NCBI GenBank assembly: GCA_024291935.2
Contig: CM044315.1
Span: 80,954,385-81,018,384 of the forward strand
Origin: Okapia johnstoni
Lineage: Eukaryota; Chordata; Mammalia; Artiodactyla; Giraffidae
Direction: 5' to 3'
DNA length: 64,000 nt
This document shows, piece by piece, positions 1-10,522 of the stretch. The stretch's first letter is position 1. The number at the start of each line of letters is the position of its first letter. Under the pieces are notes generated by a model. That model was not told the origin of the DNA. It searched no databases and saw only the letters and a program-made list of their open reading frames with translations. A program made the translations under genes and the position numbers.

Positions 1-192
1 TAAATTTATTTATTTTAGTTGGTGGCTAATTACTCTACAATATTGTAGTAGTTTTTCCCATACATTGACATGAATCAGCCATAGGGTTTACATGTGTTCC
101 CCTTCCTGAACCCCCCTCCCACCTCCCTCCCCATCCCATCCCTCTGGGTCATCCCATTGCCCCAGCCCTGAGCATTTTTGAATACATGGGGT
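1..192 (-). mobile_element. L1 LINE 3' end (ruminant L1), antisense
   Basis: Read on the minus strand this is the recurrent ruminant L1 3' terminus: a G-rich block, then the 'ggctgattcatg' type segment, then A+T-rich tail sequence. The same terminus recurs at 11768-11935, 28362-28534 and 34838-35010. It is 5'-truncated and runs off the left edge of the window, so its poly-A end is not fully seen. Confidence 0.7.
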
Positions 193-345
193 TCAAGTTT
201 GATCACTGGTTGAGGAGATAAGATCCCACATGCCTTGTGGCCAAAAATCTTAAAAAAAAAAAAAATAAAAAAAACCCAGAACCAATATTGTAACAAATTC
301 AATAAAGATTTTAAAAAATTGTCCATACGGACAAATAATTTTAAA
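193..345 (+). mobile_element. CHR-type tRNA-derived SINE, 3' fragment
   Basis: It shows the CHR-family core 'ggttgaggagataagatcccacatgcc' in short pieces, followed by an A-rich tail. The same core occurs in the more complete CHR copy at 59326-59444. The tRNA-like 5' half is missing. Confidence 0.5.
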
Positions 346-2042
346 GGGAAAAAAAACTGAACACTCTTCACATCCTAATTATTCTACTACAATCTACTAC
401 AATGCAGATATCTGTTCTCTGTGTTCTAACAGTTGTTTGAATCTGCTGGATTTGTACAGTGGAAACAATATAATCATGGAGTGCTCTGAACATCTCTCCC
501 TGGGTCTGAGTTCAGTGACATCATGTTTGCTTGAAATCTGGCCACGATGGGTGTATCTACCCAACATGGAAATCAGAAAACAGTACGAGTCAGAACTCCT
601 CCCCGCCTCCCAGGATTGATTGTTAGATGCTTACCAGCACAGCACTGCTTCCAGTCCTGAGTCCTAAGAAGCCAGATGTCTCAAGATGACCTAGTGCTGG
701 AGGCTTCCCACTCTGCTCTTGGCAGGGGTTGGGGGAGCCGGCAATGAGCGACCCTCGTCCAGGAGGAGCCCAGCCCAGCAGCTAAGGTCCTCTCAGCCCA
801 GTCCTCTTGCCTGGCCCTGACAGAGGCTCCCAGACAGTGAGACACAGCCTGGCACTGGCCTCTGGACCCTCGCCAGCCTCCTTACAACCCTCAGCAGGGC
901 TGACCATGGTCGAGGCCTTATAAAGCAGAGCATGTGGAAGACCAGCTCTGCATTCAGGGAGCTCCCAGGCCCCAGTGGCTCCCACCTTTTGGGATGAAGC
1001 CCAAGCATACTCAGAGCCTACTTTGCACAGGCCTTGGGAGGCAGGGATTTGACAGATGAGAAAACAGTGTCAGAAAGGGTAAGGAACTTGTCCAAACAAG
1101 ATCAGACGGGCTGATAACAGGAGGAGCCCAGAAGCACATGGAGGCCGCTGCTCCCCCACTTGGCTCTGCCTTCTGAGGCAAGGTTCAGTTTCCATTTCTC
1201 TAAAATGTGGAAGACTCTTTTCTTCTCTCACAGGTGATGACACAGATCCAGTGATGGCACACGTGAGCCCAATGCTCAGCACAGAATAACCACTTCATGA
1301 AAGTTAATCCCCTCCCTGTGTCTACTTCCTGATCCTCCTTCCCATTCCTTCTTCCTGGAATCACACCTCACAGGGAGGGGACACATTCACTTCTTCATGG
1401 CATCTCTGGGCTTGATCCACTGCATGCCCCTGAACTGTCCCTGGTGTTAGGAATACCTAAGGATTCCATCCGGGTACTTCCAGTTCCTTGTGAGGAGGGG
1501 ACTGGGGTGGACTCTGATCCCAGGGCTCCCTGCAATCCTCAGCTCTTCCTCAGACTCAGCTGTAGTCTCAGTGGACTAACCTGTGGGAGTCTTCTCCTGT
1601 ATCCCAACTCCCTCAACCCATACATACACATAATGTCCTCCAGTCTGTTGGGCCCAGAGATTCAGGGAGGAGAGGGAGTTGGGTCCAGGACTCAGGACAG
1701 ATGAAAACTTGCCCTGTCGATCCTTTTGTCCAGAACAGGAATGGCAATGATAACCAACTCTTCCCTGAGCCAGTGCCCTGACTCCTCTTCCCCCCATGTC
1801 ACTGACCCTCACTTCAGCTCTGAAGAGGTAATCCAGATAGGACCCATCTGTCCATTGGATGGATGAAGAAACTGAGGTCTGGGGAGGTGCAGTGACTTGC
1901 CCAAAGTCAGAAGCAATCTAAGATTATAGATAAAATGAAACTCAGGCCATCCTGTCTCCTTAAATGACAGAACTACTTAAAGACTGCCAAGCTTGATCCT
2001 ACCCTCCATATCCCAGCTAAGTGACGTGACCTGGAAGAAAAG

Positions 2043-2224
2043 AAAGTGAAAGCAAAAGTCGCTCAGTCGTGTCCAACTAGACCCCCATAGACCCCTGGAA
2101 TTCTCCAGGCCTAAATACTGAAGTTGGTAGCCATTCCCTTCTCCAGGGGAACTTCCCAACCCAGTGATTGAACCCAGGTCTCCCGCATTTCAGGAAGATT
2201 CTTTACCAGCTAAGCCACTTGGGA
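2043..2224 (-). mobile_element. Bov-tA SINE, rearranged
   Basis: It carries 'gtgaaag...gtcgctcagtcgtg' at the left and the complement of the tRNA-like head ('ctttaccagctaagccac') at the right, so the SINE lies antisense. It interrupts copy A between 'ctggaagaaa' and 'gaaatgaggg', which are contiguous in copy B near 24080. The insertion therefore postdates the segmental duplication. Its right part is included in the 226-bp tandem duplication. Confidence 0.75.
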
Positions 2225-2532
2225 AGAATACTGGGGAGGGTAGCCTATCCCCTCTCCAGCAGAGGAAATGAGGGATTTTACTAAAACCATGCAACTAGAT
2301 AATGTGACCCCCATAGACCCCTGGAATTCTCCAGGCCTAAATACTGAAGTTGGTAGCCATTCCCTTCTCCAGGGGAACTTCCCAACCCAGTGATTGAACC
2401 CAGGTCTCCCGCATTTCAGGCAGATTCTTTACCAGCTAAGCCACTTGGGAAGAATACTGGGGAGGGTAGCCTATCCCCTCTCCAGCAGAGGAAATGAGGG
2501 ATTTTACTAAAACCATGCAACTAGATAATGTT
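2081..2532. repeat. 226-bp tandem duplication (two copies)
   Basis: Positions 2081-2306 and 2307-2532 are almost identical. The only clear internal difference is 'aggaagattc' versus 'aggcagattc'. The unit contains the 3' part of the SINE plus unique copy A sequence ending at the LTR edge. Near identity means a very recent event or an assembly artefact. Confidence 0.85.
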
Positions 2533-2865
2533 GCTGGCCAAAATCTTGGCTTTCTCTTCCAAAGCCGAATAAAAAAATGCAGAGACAGGGTTTGGAGGAA
2601 TTAGAAAGGTGGCTTTAGTTCTCATACTGTGGAGAAGGAAACGCAGTAGGCTCCTGCTTGTAAGATTCCCCTCCAATAAGAAATCTAGGGGCTTATATAA
2701 GATAAGAGCTTGCAGTCAGGAGTTAATGATGAAGAACAAAGGTGTGAGGGTCTTGTCTTCTTCCTCTCGTATTGTTTCAAAAACAGTCATAGGCTGGCGC
2801 AGTAACCCAGTAATTGAGTCTGGCAGCTTGGTTGCCTCCTTTCTGACATGTTAAAAAGAAAAACG

Positions 2866-4057
2866 TCAAGGCTGTATATTGTCACCCTGCTTATTTAACT
2901 TATATGCAGAGCACATCATGTGAAATGCCTGGCTGGATGCCAAGAATCAAGATTACTGGGAAAAATATCAATAACCTCAGATATGCAGATGATACCACCC
3001 TAAAGGCAGAAAGTGAAGAGGAACTAAAGAGCCTCTTGTTGAAGGTGAAAGAGGAAAGTGAAAAAGCTGGCTTAAAACTCAACATTCAAAAAGTGAAGAC
3101 CATGGCATCCAGTCCCATCACTTCATAGGAAATAGATGGGGAAAAAGTGGAAAAGGTGACAGATTTTTAGATGGTGACTGCAGCCATGAAATTCAAAGAT
3201 GCTTGCTCTTTGGAAGAAAAACAATGACAAACCTAGACAGCATATTAAAAAAACAGAGACATCACTTTGACAACAAAGGTCTGTAGAGTCAAAGCTATGG
3301 TTTTTTACAGTACTCGTGTACAGATGTGAGAGATGGACCATAAAGAAGGTTGAGTGCCAAAGAATGGATGCTTTCTAACTGTGGTGCTGGAGAAGACTCT
3401 TGAGAGTTCCTTGGACAGCAAGGAGATCAAACCAGCCAATCCTAAAGGAAATCAACCCTTCATATTCATTGGAAGGACTGATGCTGAAGCTAAAGCGCCA
3501 ACACTTTGGTCACCTGATGCAAAGAGCCGACTCATTGGAAAAAAATCCTGATGCTGGGAAAGATTCAGGGCAGGAGAAGGGGGCAACAGAGGCTGAGATG
3601 CTTGGATGGCATCATCAACTCAAAAGACATGAATCTGAGCAAACTCCAGAAGATAGTGAGGGCTTCTCTGATAGCTCAGTTGGTAAAGAATCTGCCTGCA
3701 ATGGAGAAGACCCCGGTTCGATTCCTAGGATGGGAAGATCCCCTGGAGAGGGATAGGCTACCCACTCCAGTATGTTTGGGCTTCCCTTGTGGCTTGGCTG
3801 GTAAAGACTCTGCCTGCGATGCTGGAGACCTGGGTTTGATCCCTGGGTTAGGAAGATCCCCTGGAGAAGAGAAAGACTACCCACCCAGCATTCTGGCCTA
3901 GAGAATTCCACGGACTGTATAATCCATGGGGTTGTAAGAAGTCATACAGAGCTGAGCGACTTTCACTTCAAAGGAGATAGTGAAGGACAGGGAGGGCTGG
4001 GGTGCTGCAGCCCATGGGGTCACAAAGAGTCAGATACAACTGAGCGACTGAACAACA
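2866..4057 (+). mobile_element. Bov-B LINE, 5'-truncated, degenerate
   Basis: It starts in the reverse-transcriptase region. The frame at 2904-3128 encodes [11 protein letters not shown], the polymerase palm YADD motif, and KAGLKLNIQK. Later frames give the C-terminal part (SLEKNPDAGK and similar). It ends in the typical 'gagcgactgaac' tail. Frameshifts and stops show it is dead. It is nested in the LTR and itself carries SINEs at 3660-3974. Confidence 0.85.
3660..3974 (+). mobile_element. Bov-tA SINE tandem pair nested in Bov-B
   Basis: Two tRNA-like heads are present ('ggcttctctgatagctcag' and 'gggcttcccttgtggc'), each followed by a Bov-A body. An intact RNA polymerase III B-box, 'ggttcgattcc', is at about 3715. 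Flanking duplication 'agatagtga' at 3651-3659 and 3975-3983 marks one insertion of a composite element. Confidence 0.8.
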
Positions 4058-5177
4058 AATAAAAGGAAGAGTGCTATAAGTTTAACACCAGATACAGGAT
4101 GTATTTAGCAGAGTCAAAGGATAGTAGGTGAGAAATGTAGCTCTTGTAGAGTTAGAAGGGCAGAGAAGTAAACTTACTTACAGACATTCAGAGTTAGAAG
4201 CAGTTAAATAAAAAACCAGGAATGTTCAGGCTTGTTCACTGGTCTCTTTATCTTCTTTGTTCTCAGGAAAAGGAAAGAAAATTTGTTCCTCTTTTCTTCT
4301 CCTTTTCACTGCAACAATAATGGGAGAGTCAGCAACAGAGCCTGGAGAGAGCTTCTTGGGCTGCGGCAGTGACCACAATATCACAGACTTTAGTGCTTGA
4401 GTCTATGGCTCCACCTGAACTCTAACTGAAATTCTTCCTGCTGTCCGAGAGTTTGTTGCGATTACAGGTGGTGTTGGGCCAGCTGCGGGGTCAGAATGAG
4501 GGAGGAGACTAGACTCTGGATGCTGAGTTTTGAGCCAGGTGAGCCTACAGGCCTCAAGGAGAAACGGGTGGGCTGGCAAGAGAGGAAGAGCTAGGACTGT
4601 GGTAGTCCTAGTATCCAGGGACTCTCTGTAATTAATTAGCTCCAGGCTGAGAATGCCTCTGGGAGGGACTCTGAAAATTAGCTCTCCTTTGCTAAGACAG
4701 GTGCCCCAGAAACTTCTTTGGATTTAAGTCTGGGGCGGGAGCTGAGGGAAACGGCAGGAGGTGGTAATGATCAAAAGCATCTAGTGGTCCTTTGGGGACA
4801 TCTTCACACACAAAGCTTTTTCTTTTATGTGTAGAAAAGCTTTTCTGACCAGGTCTTTCATGTGTCTTTTCTCACCAGGTCTTCTCAGCACACCTGGGAG
4901 GGAGGTGTAATGGTCCCCATTTTATAGATGATGACGATGATGACAAATTCTTACTGAACACTTGCCGTGGGCCAAGTCCTGAGGGAGTCATTGATGTTGG
5001 CTTTGGTCATTTCACTGCTCTCTAGGTCATAAAAGGCCTTCAAGGTCAACATGTCCAGTTCCTTACTCTCTGTTGCAGCCAGGAAAATTAAAGCTCAGAG
5101 AAGCCATGAAAGTACCTGCCGGTCAGACAAGCAAATAGGGATAGTAATGACAATGATAAGAACAACAACAAAAACTG

Positions 5178-5212
5178 ATGATCGCAATAATAATAATAAT
5201 AATAATAGTAAT
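5178..5212. repeat. (AAT)n microsatellite
   Basis: About nine AAT units precede the antisense SINE at 5213. Short 'ataataata' sequence also follows the SINE at 5441, so the SINE probably inserted within the microsatellite. Confidence 0.8.
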
Positions 5213-5441
5213 TCATGCTCAGTTGCGTTTGGCTCTTTGTGACCCCCTGGACTGTAGCCCTCCAGGCTCCTCTATCCATGGAATTCCCCAGGCAAGAATA
5301 GTGGAGCAGGTTGCCATTTCCTCCTCCAGGGGATCTTCCCCACCCAGGGATCTAATCTGTGTCTCTTGCATCTCCTGCATTGCATCTCTTGCATCTCCTG
5401 CATCAGACTCTTCACCCTCTGGGCCACCTGGGAAGCCCATA
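5213..5441 (-). mobile_element. Bov-tA SINE, antisense, with internal minisatellite
   Basis: Complement of Bov-tA, with the Bov-A body at left and the tRNA-like head at right ('ccacctgggaagccc'). Around 5365-5405 a short unit built from 'gcatctcctgcat' is repeated three to four times, a local expansion not seen in the other SINEs here. Confidence 0.8.
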
Positions 5442-5774
5442 ATAATAACAGCAGAACCTTACAGGTACTGCTTCTTATATGCTTTGCTTACAATAATCCA
5501 TTTAATATTCAAATGTCTCAAGATGACGTCAAATTGCAATTCAATGAGATCACTGTTTTGTCCACCAGTGGAAACACTCTCTACCAGGATACGAACATCT
5601 CCAAGTTAGCAGAGGTCAGAGTTCCTGGGAGAGGGAACAAATATTCTGTGAGTTATTGGATGTAAGACTAAGGGAATCCACTCCCATTTCACCGTTTGAT
5701 TTCCAGGTCCCTGCATTCTAGCTATGGGAGAACCAGTGTCATATAGTCACTGACTCAAAGTATAAACTTCATCA

Positions 5775-6186
5775 CTTTTTTTCTTACTTTTATGTTTTTA
5801 GTTTGTATTATTTTTGGCTGCGTCGGGTCTTCATTGTTGCACAGGCTTTCTCTAGTTGCAGAAAGCGGGGCTGCTCTCTAGCTGCAGTGCATGGGCTCTT
5901 CATTGCAGTGGCTTCTCCTGTTGTGGAGCAGTCTCCAGGAGTTGCGGCACAGGGGCTCATTAGTTGTGACTCTCAGACCCTAGAGCTTGGCAGGTGTCAG
6001 TAGTTGGGTATGAAGGCTCAGAAGTTGCGGCTCATGGGGTCTAGAGAATGGCCTCGGTAGTTGTGGCTCATGGGCTTAGTTGCCCAATCATGCATGGCAT
6101 GTGGAAAATTCCCAGACCAGGGGTCAAACCTATGTCCCCTGCATTGGCAGGCTGATTCTTACCCACTGCACCACCATGGAAGTCCT
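5775..6186 (-). mobile_element. CHR-type SINE, long copy, antisense
   Basis: The stretch contains the repeated 'agttgcggctcatgggg' type blocks and ends in the complement of a tRNA-like promoter head ('ccctgcattggcaggctgattcttacccactg', in pieces). This is the organisation of long CHR SINEs of Cetartiodactyla. From 6190 to 7880 there is no recognisable gene. Confidence 0.6.
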
Positions 6187-7887
6187 ATGCTCACTTTAAA
6201 GGAGCATGTAAGATAGGGGCCTGTTCCTTCAAGGCATTTTTACCCACGAACAGCGATAACTGAGTCTTAATAAGCCATTCCACCTTTCAGTTAGGGCAGC
6301 TTATTCTAAGTGTTAGAAGTTAAGTAAGGCCATTGAATCTATAATTATGAGACCATAGCTGTAAAATGAGTTCTTTGACCAGATGCAATGCTGTGGGGGT
6401 GCCTTGATAGTGGATTGGGCACTCTGAATTCACAGAAAATGATGCTAGCAAAAGTTTTATAAGCAGGGGAAGAAAAGCGTATCTAGAATCTACCTGTTCC
6501 TATGAAGACAGATCATTGTCCCCTCCATGATGAAAGAGATCCAATATAATCAGGCGGCAGACTGTTCTCCTGGGGAATGGTGCCATACAGTTGATCTCTG
6601 CTATTTGCAGAAGAAGCACTCATCAGTAGTGGTAGCCAAGTCAGTCATGGAAAAGAGAAGTCCATGCATTGAGCCCATGTGGACAGCCTCCATCCTTGCC
6701 ATCACGGACATTTTGTTCATGTGCCTACTCAATAAGTGTCCAGGGGAAAAGCCTGACTGATGTCCAGAGAGTGTGTCATTTTTTCCACCTGATTTATCTC
6801 CTCTGCAGCTGATGCCCTTTCATGAACATTCACATGGGACACACACAGCCTATGTTCACTTGGAAGTTCATCCACATACGTCTCCCCTCTCCCCAAAGTT
6901 TCTTGCCACCAATCTCTGAATCTTGTTATAGGGTAGTTACTTAATAGCTTTCTCTTGTTTCCTTATTTTCCTATGGAAATTAGCCTGTTTAAACAGTCTA
7001 TCTTTGAAAGTTTTAATTTTGGTAATCTATATTTCCCTAAGAAATTATTCATCATCTAAATTTGCAATTTTATTTGCACAGGGATCAGCAAACAGAGAAA
7101 GCAGAGTTGTGGAACTTAAGCTTCTTGCACAGGAAAACACAGCAAATAAGTGGTAGTTTACCAATCTGCCCATTTACCAATCTACCTACCAATTTAATGA
7201 TCTCAGAAACCTTGAGATCATTAGTGTAGAAATGGGTCAAAGGGGCAAAGAATTTGGAGAGGCTGATGTTATGACCCACTCTGCTGTTTTCTTTGTTCAA
7301 GGCAACAGGGAAAAAAGTAAAAAATAAAAACAAAACAAAAGCCAACAACTCTCATAAAGGCCAAGTTAACAGAGAATTAATTAATAACATTTTTAACCTT
7401 AAGTATCTATACACTATATACTCCCAAGTATCTATACACTTCCTAAGAACGGCTGGTTTGTGGACTATAAATTCCATGGGGACAAGGGCTGTGACTTCCT
7501 GTCACCAGTGTCAGGAATCAGTGACAACAGTTGACAATCAACGGCCTTCATCAGTGGACTGCAAGCAAAGACAGTGGTACAGGTAGTTTAAAATGTTGAT
7601 AACTTCCTTGATTTCTTCCCTTTCTACCTGCAAACCAAGCCATCACGTGCTCTTACTTCTTTTCTCAAAACATCTTTCAGCACCTCCCCACCCACTGCCA
7701 CCATCAAGTCTAGCACCTTCATAAATTACACCTAGCTCTCCTCTGTTAAGTGTTCCTCTTCAATCCAACCCCCTCCTTGGTACTCTACAAATACTGTGTT
7801 ACCCTCTCTTGTCTACTACATTCCTTATCCCTGGTTCTTAAAAATAGAGGCTGCTTCTATTTAAGATAAAATCTATTATCATCCTGA

Positions 7888-7973
7888 ATTACAAACTCTC
7901 TTACTATCTGTCCTAAGTGAAAGAAAAATAAAACCTCATCACACTTAGGACAGATAGTAAGTGAGTTTGTAAT
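7888..7973. repeat. Near-perfect inverted repeat (32-bp arms, 22-nt loop)
   Basis: The left arm at 7888-7919 is the reverse complement of the right arm at 7942-7973 at 31 of 32 positions. The loop at 7920-7941 is A-rich. A transcript from either strand would fold into a long hairpin. The sequence following the right arm looks MIR-like ('gggactagaacccaggtc'). Confidence 0.9.
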
Positions 7974-8304
7974 CCAGAGAAAGGAAGTTAATTGCCCTAA
8001 GTAACAAAAGAAGTTAGCAAGGTTGGGACTAGAACCCAGGTCAATTAATGTCAAGTCCTATGTCCTTTCACAAGATGATGCAGCTTATATCATGCCAGCC
8101 CCATGAACCATATTGGATCCATGCACCAAGTCCAATCTATGGTTACTTTGGTCTCATATATCACTGGCTTAATTTTCCTTTTTTTAAATATAAGTTTTTA
8201 TTTGAATATAATTGATTTATAATGTGTTAGTCTCAGGTACATAGTAAGGTGAATCAGTTATACATATAAATATATCTACTGTTAAAGGCCATTACAGAGT
8301 ATTG

Positions 8305-9015
8305 ATTCAGTACAGTTCAGTCGCTCAGTCATGTCTGACTCTTTGTGACCCCATGGACTGTAGCACACCAGGCTTCCCTGTCCATCATCAACTCCCAGAG
8401 CTTCCTCAAACTCATGTCCTTTGAGTCTGTGATGACATCCAACCATCTCACCGTCTACCATCCCCTTCTCCTCCTGCCTTCAATCTTTCCCTGCACCAGG
8501 GTCTCTTCCAATGAGTCAGATCTTCGCAGCAGGTGGCCAAAGTATTGGAGCTTCAGCTTCAGCATCAGTCCTTCCCATGAATATTCAGGACTGATTTCCT
8601 TTAGGACTGACTGGTTGGATCTCCTTGCAGTCCAAGGGACTCTCAAGAGTCTTTTCCAACATCATAGTTCAAAAGCATCAGTTCTTCAGTGCTCAGCTTT
8701 CTTTATGGTTCAACTCTCACATTCTTACATGACTACTGAAAAAAATCTAGCTTTGATTAGATGGACCTTTGGTGACAAAGTAATGTCTCTGCTTTTTAAT
8801 AATGCTGTCTAGGTTGGTCGTAGCTTTTCTTTCAAGGAGCAAGCAGCTTTTAATTTCATGGCTGCAGTCACCTTCTGCAGTGATGTTAGAGCCCAAGAAA
8901 ATGAAGTCTGTCACTGCTTCCACTGTTACCCCATCTATTTGCCATGAAGTGATGGGACTGGATGCCATGATCTTAGTTTTTTGAATGTTGAGTTTTAAGC
9001 CAGCTTTTTCAAAGT
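8305..9015 (-). mobile_element. Bov-B LINE 3' portion, antisense
   Basis: It opens with the 3'-terminal 'cagttcagtcgctcagtc' signature and reads on the minus strand into reverse-transcriptase C-terminal codons ([17 protein letters not shown] near 8990). Frames are broken. About 700 bp, 5'-truncated. Confidence 0.85.
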
Positions 9016-9394
9016 ATTGATTAGTGACTTGATTTTCAAAGTGTTGCAACAGATATTTATTGTTTACATGTACCACTTGTAAATAAATGCCACTTTATTG
9101 CTTACATCACCTTGACTGTCTACTGTGTCCATGTATCACATCACTTACAGGTACTGTGTTTCATGCTGATTGCATGTATTCTATTGGTTCCAGTGCCACT
9201 AGAGTAGGTTATATTATTACCCTCTTTATTTGCTGCTTCTCACTGTAGAAGGAATATACATACATCCCCTCTTCCTCGTGACCTGCATTACTTTTCTGTG
9301 GGAGGAAAATACTTCCCGCCCTTTTGCCATCAGGCTTAAGCATAGGACTTTTTTGGCCAGTAGGATGTGAGAAAGGAGATGTGTGTCACGTTTG

Positions 9395-10060
9395 AGCAGA
9401 AGCTTTAGGAGGTACCATACTAACTGAAGTAAGTCAGACTAAGACAAATATTATATGATATCACTGACAGTGGAATCTAAAAGAATGATACAAATAAGCA
9501 TATTTACAAAACAGAAATAAACTCACAGACACAGAAGATAAACTTATCTCTATCAAAGGGTAAAGGTCAAGGGAAAAAGATAAATATAGAGCTTGGAATC
9601 AACATATGCCCACTACTATATATAAAACAGACACCCAAAAGGGGCCTACTGTATAGCACGGGGAACTGTATTCAATATCTTGTAGTAACATATAAAGGGA
9701 AAGAATCTGAAAAAGAATAGATTTATACATACATACATATAACTGAATCAGTTTGCTGTATACCTGAAACTAACACAACGTTGTAAATCAACTATGTGCT
9801 GTGCTGTGCTTAGTCACTCAGTCATGTCCGATACTTTGTGACCCCACAGACTGTAGCCCACCAGGCTCCTCTGTCCATGGGGATTCTCCAGGCAAGAATA
9901 CTGGAATGGATTGCCATACCCTCCTCCCGGGGATCTCCCCAACCCAGGGATTGAACACAGGTCTCCCGCATTGTAGGTGAATTCTTTACCATCTGAGCCA
10001 CCAGGGAAGCCCAAATCAACTACACTTCAATTCAAAAAGAAAATAATACCTTCTTTTACA
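9395..10060 (+). mobile_element. Old L1 3' end interrupted by a SINE
   Basis: Typical L1 3' sequence ('actaactgaagtaagtcag', 'ggaatctaaaa', 'ttgtaaatcaactat') runs to 9791 and resumes at about 10014 with 'aaatcaactacacttcaat'. Orientation is plus. Confidence 0.7.
9792..10013 (-). mobile_element. Bov-tA SINE nested in L1
   Basis: Antisense Bov-tA with the complement of the tRNA-like head at the right ('ccaccagggaagccc'). The flanking duplication is 'aaatcaacta' on both sides, so it postdates the host L1. Confidence 0.85.
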
Positions 10061-10149
10061 CCTTCCTGTTTGTAAATTGGAATAAATGTTTCCTATCTCT
10101 CTATTTTTTTCCTTTGTAAGCATCACCATACATCCATTCACACTTGAAT

Positions 10150-10347
10150 GAAAGTGAAAGTGAAAGTCGTTCCATCATGTCCAACTCTTTGCGACCCCAA
10201 GGATTATACAATCCATGGAATTCTCCAGGCCAGGATACTGGAGTGAGTAGCCTTTCCCTTCTCCAGGGGATCTTCCCAACCCAGGGATCGAACCCAGATC
10301 TCCCACATTACAGGCAGATTCTTTACCAGCTGAGCTACAAGGGAAGC
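10150..10347 (-). mobile_element. Bov-tA SINE with 15-bp target-site duplication
   Basis: Complete antisense SINE bounded by the perfect direct repeat 'cattcacacttgaat' at 10135-10149 and 10349-10363. The intact duplication indicates relative youth. Confidence 0.9.
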
Positions 10348-10522
10348 CCATTCACACTTGAATAGACTTGCTGTAAATATATTAGAGAATGAAATTAAAT
10401 AACTGAAGATTAATTTTTTTAAAGGACTAATTTTTATACCTCCATTTTAATAGTGAGACATCTTAGTTTCTAAAAATTTTGTAACATAAAAAGTATAATT
10501 TTACCTACCCCTAAAGATGTTT

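Larger units (their letters stand above)
2529..4316 (-). mobile_element. Solo LTR (endogenous retrovirus) split by Bov-B
   Basis: The insertion begins TG and ends CA, and is flanked by 'ataa' at 2525-2528 and 4317-4320 (the repeat can be read as 'ataatg'). Copy B of the segmental duplication lacks it, which confirms the empty site. Without the nested Bov-B it is about 600 bp. On the minus strand a TATA-like 'cttatataag' near 2697 lies upstream of the LTR end, which favours minus orientation. No internal retroviral genes remain. Family not identified. Confidence 0.6.
365..5560 (+). repeat. Segmental duplication, copy A
   Basis: This block aligns in direct orientation, and in the same order, with 22411-25590. 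Matching stretches are about 365-2040 with 22411-24085, 4317-5080 with 24117-24880, and about 5440-5520 with 25500-25580. By eye, 620-1320 is about 95% identical to 22660-23370, while 4320-5040 is nearer 85%. Copy A is longer because of insertions absent from copy B: a SINE at 2043, a 226-bp tandem duplication, and an LTR containing a Bov-B at 2529-4316. No coding gene is convincing inside it. Old MIR fragments are visible around 1040-1100, 1850-1915 and 4890-4990. Confidence 0.85.

Noticed and set aside
782..1282. Matching minus-strand open frames in both segmental-duplication copies (also 22792-23319)
   Set aside because: Conservation is explained by the duplication itself. Copy A has an extra stop, and no start context, splice structure or known domain supports coding.
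3715..3725. tRNA-like B-box, possible tRNA gene (also near 18642)
   Set aside because: It lies in a Bov-tA SINE head; no cloverleaf or full tRNA is present.
8345..8812. 155-codon plus-strand frame, and similar frames at 44362-44931 and 60655-61014
   Set aside because: All are the antisense of Bov-B reverse-transcriptase sequence.
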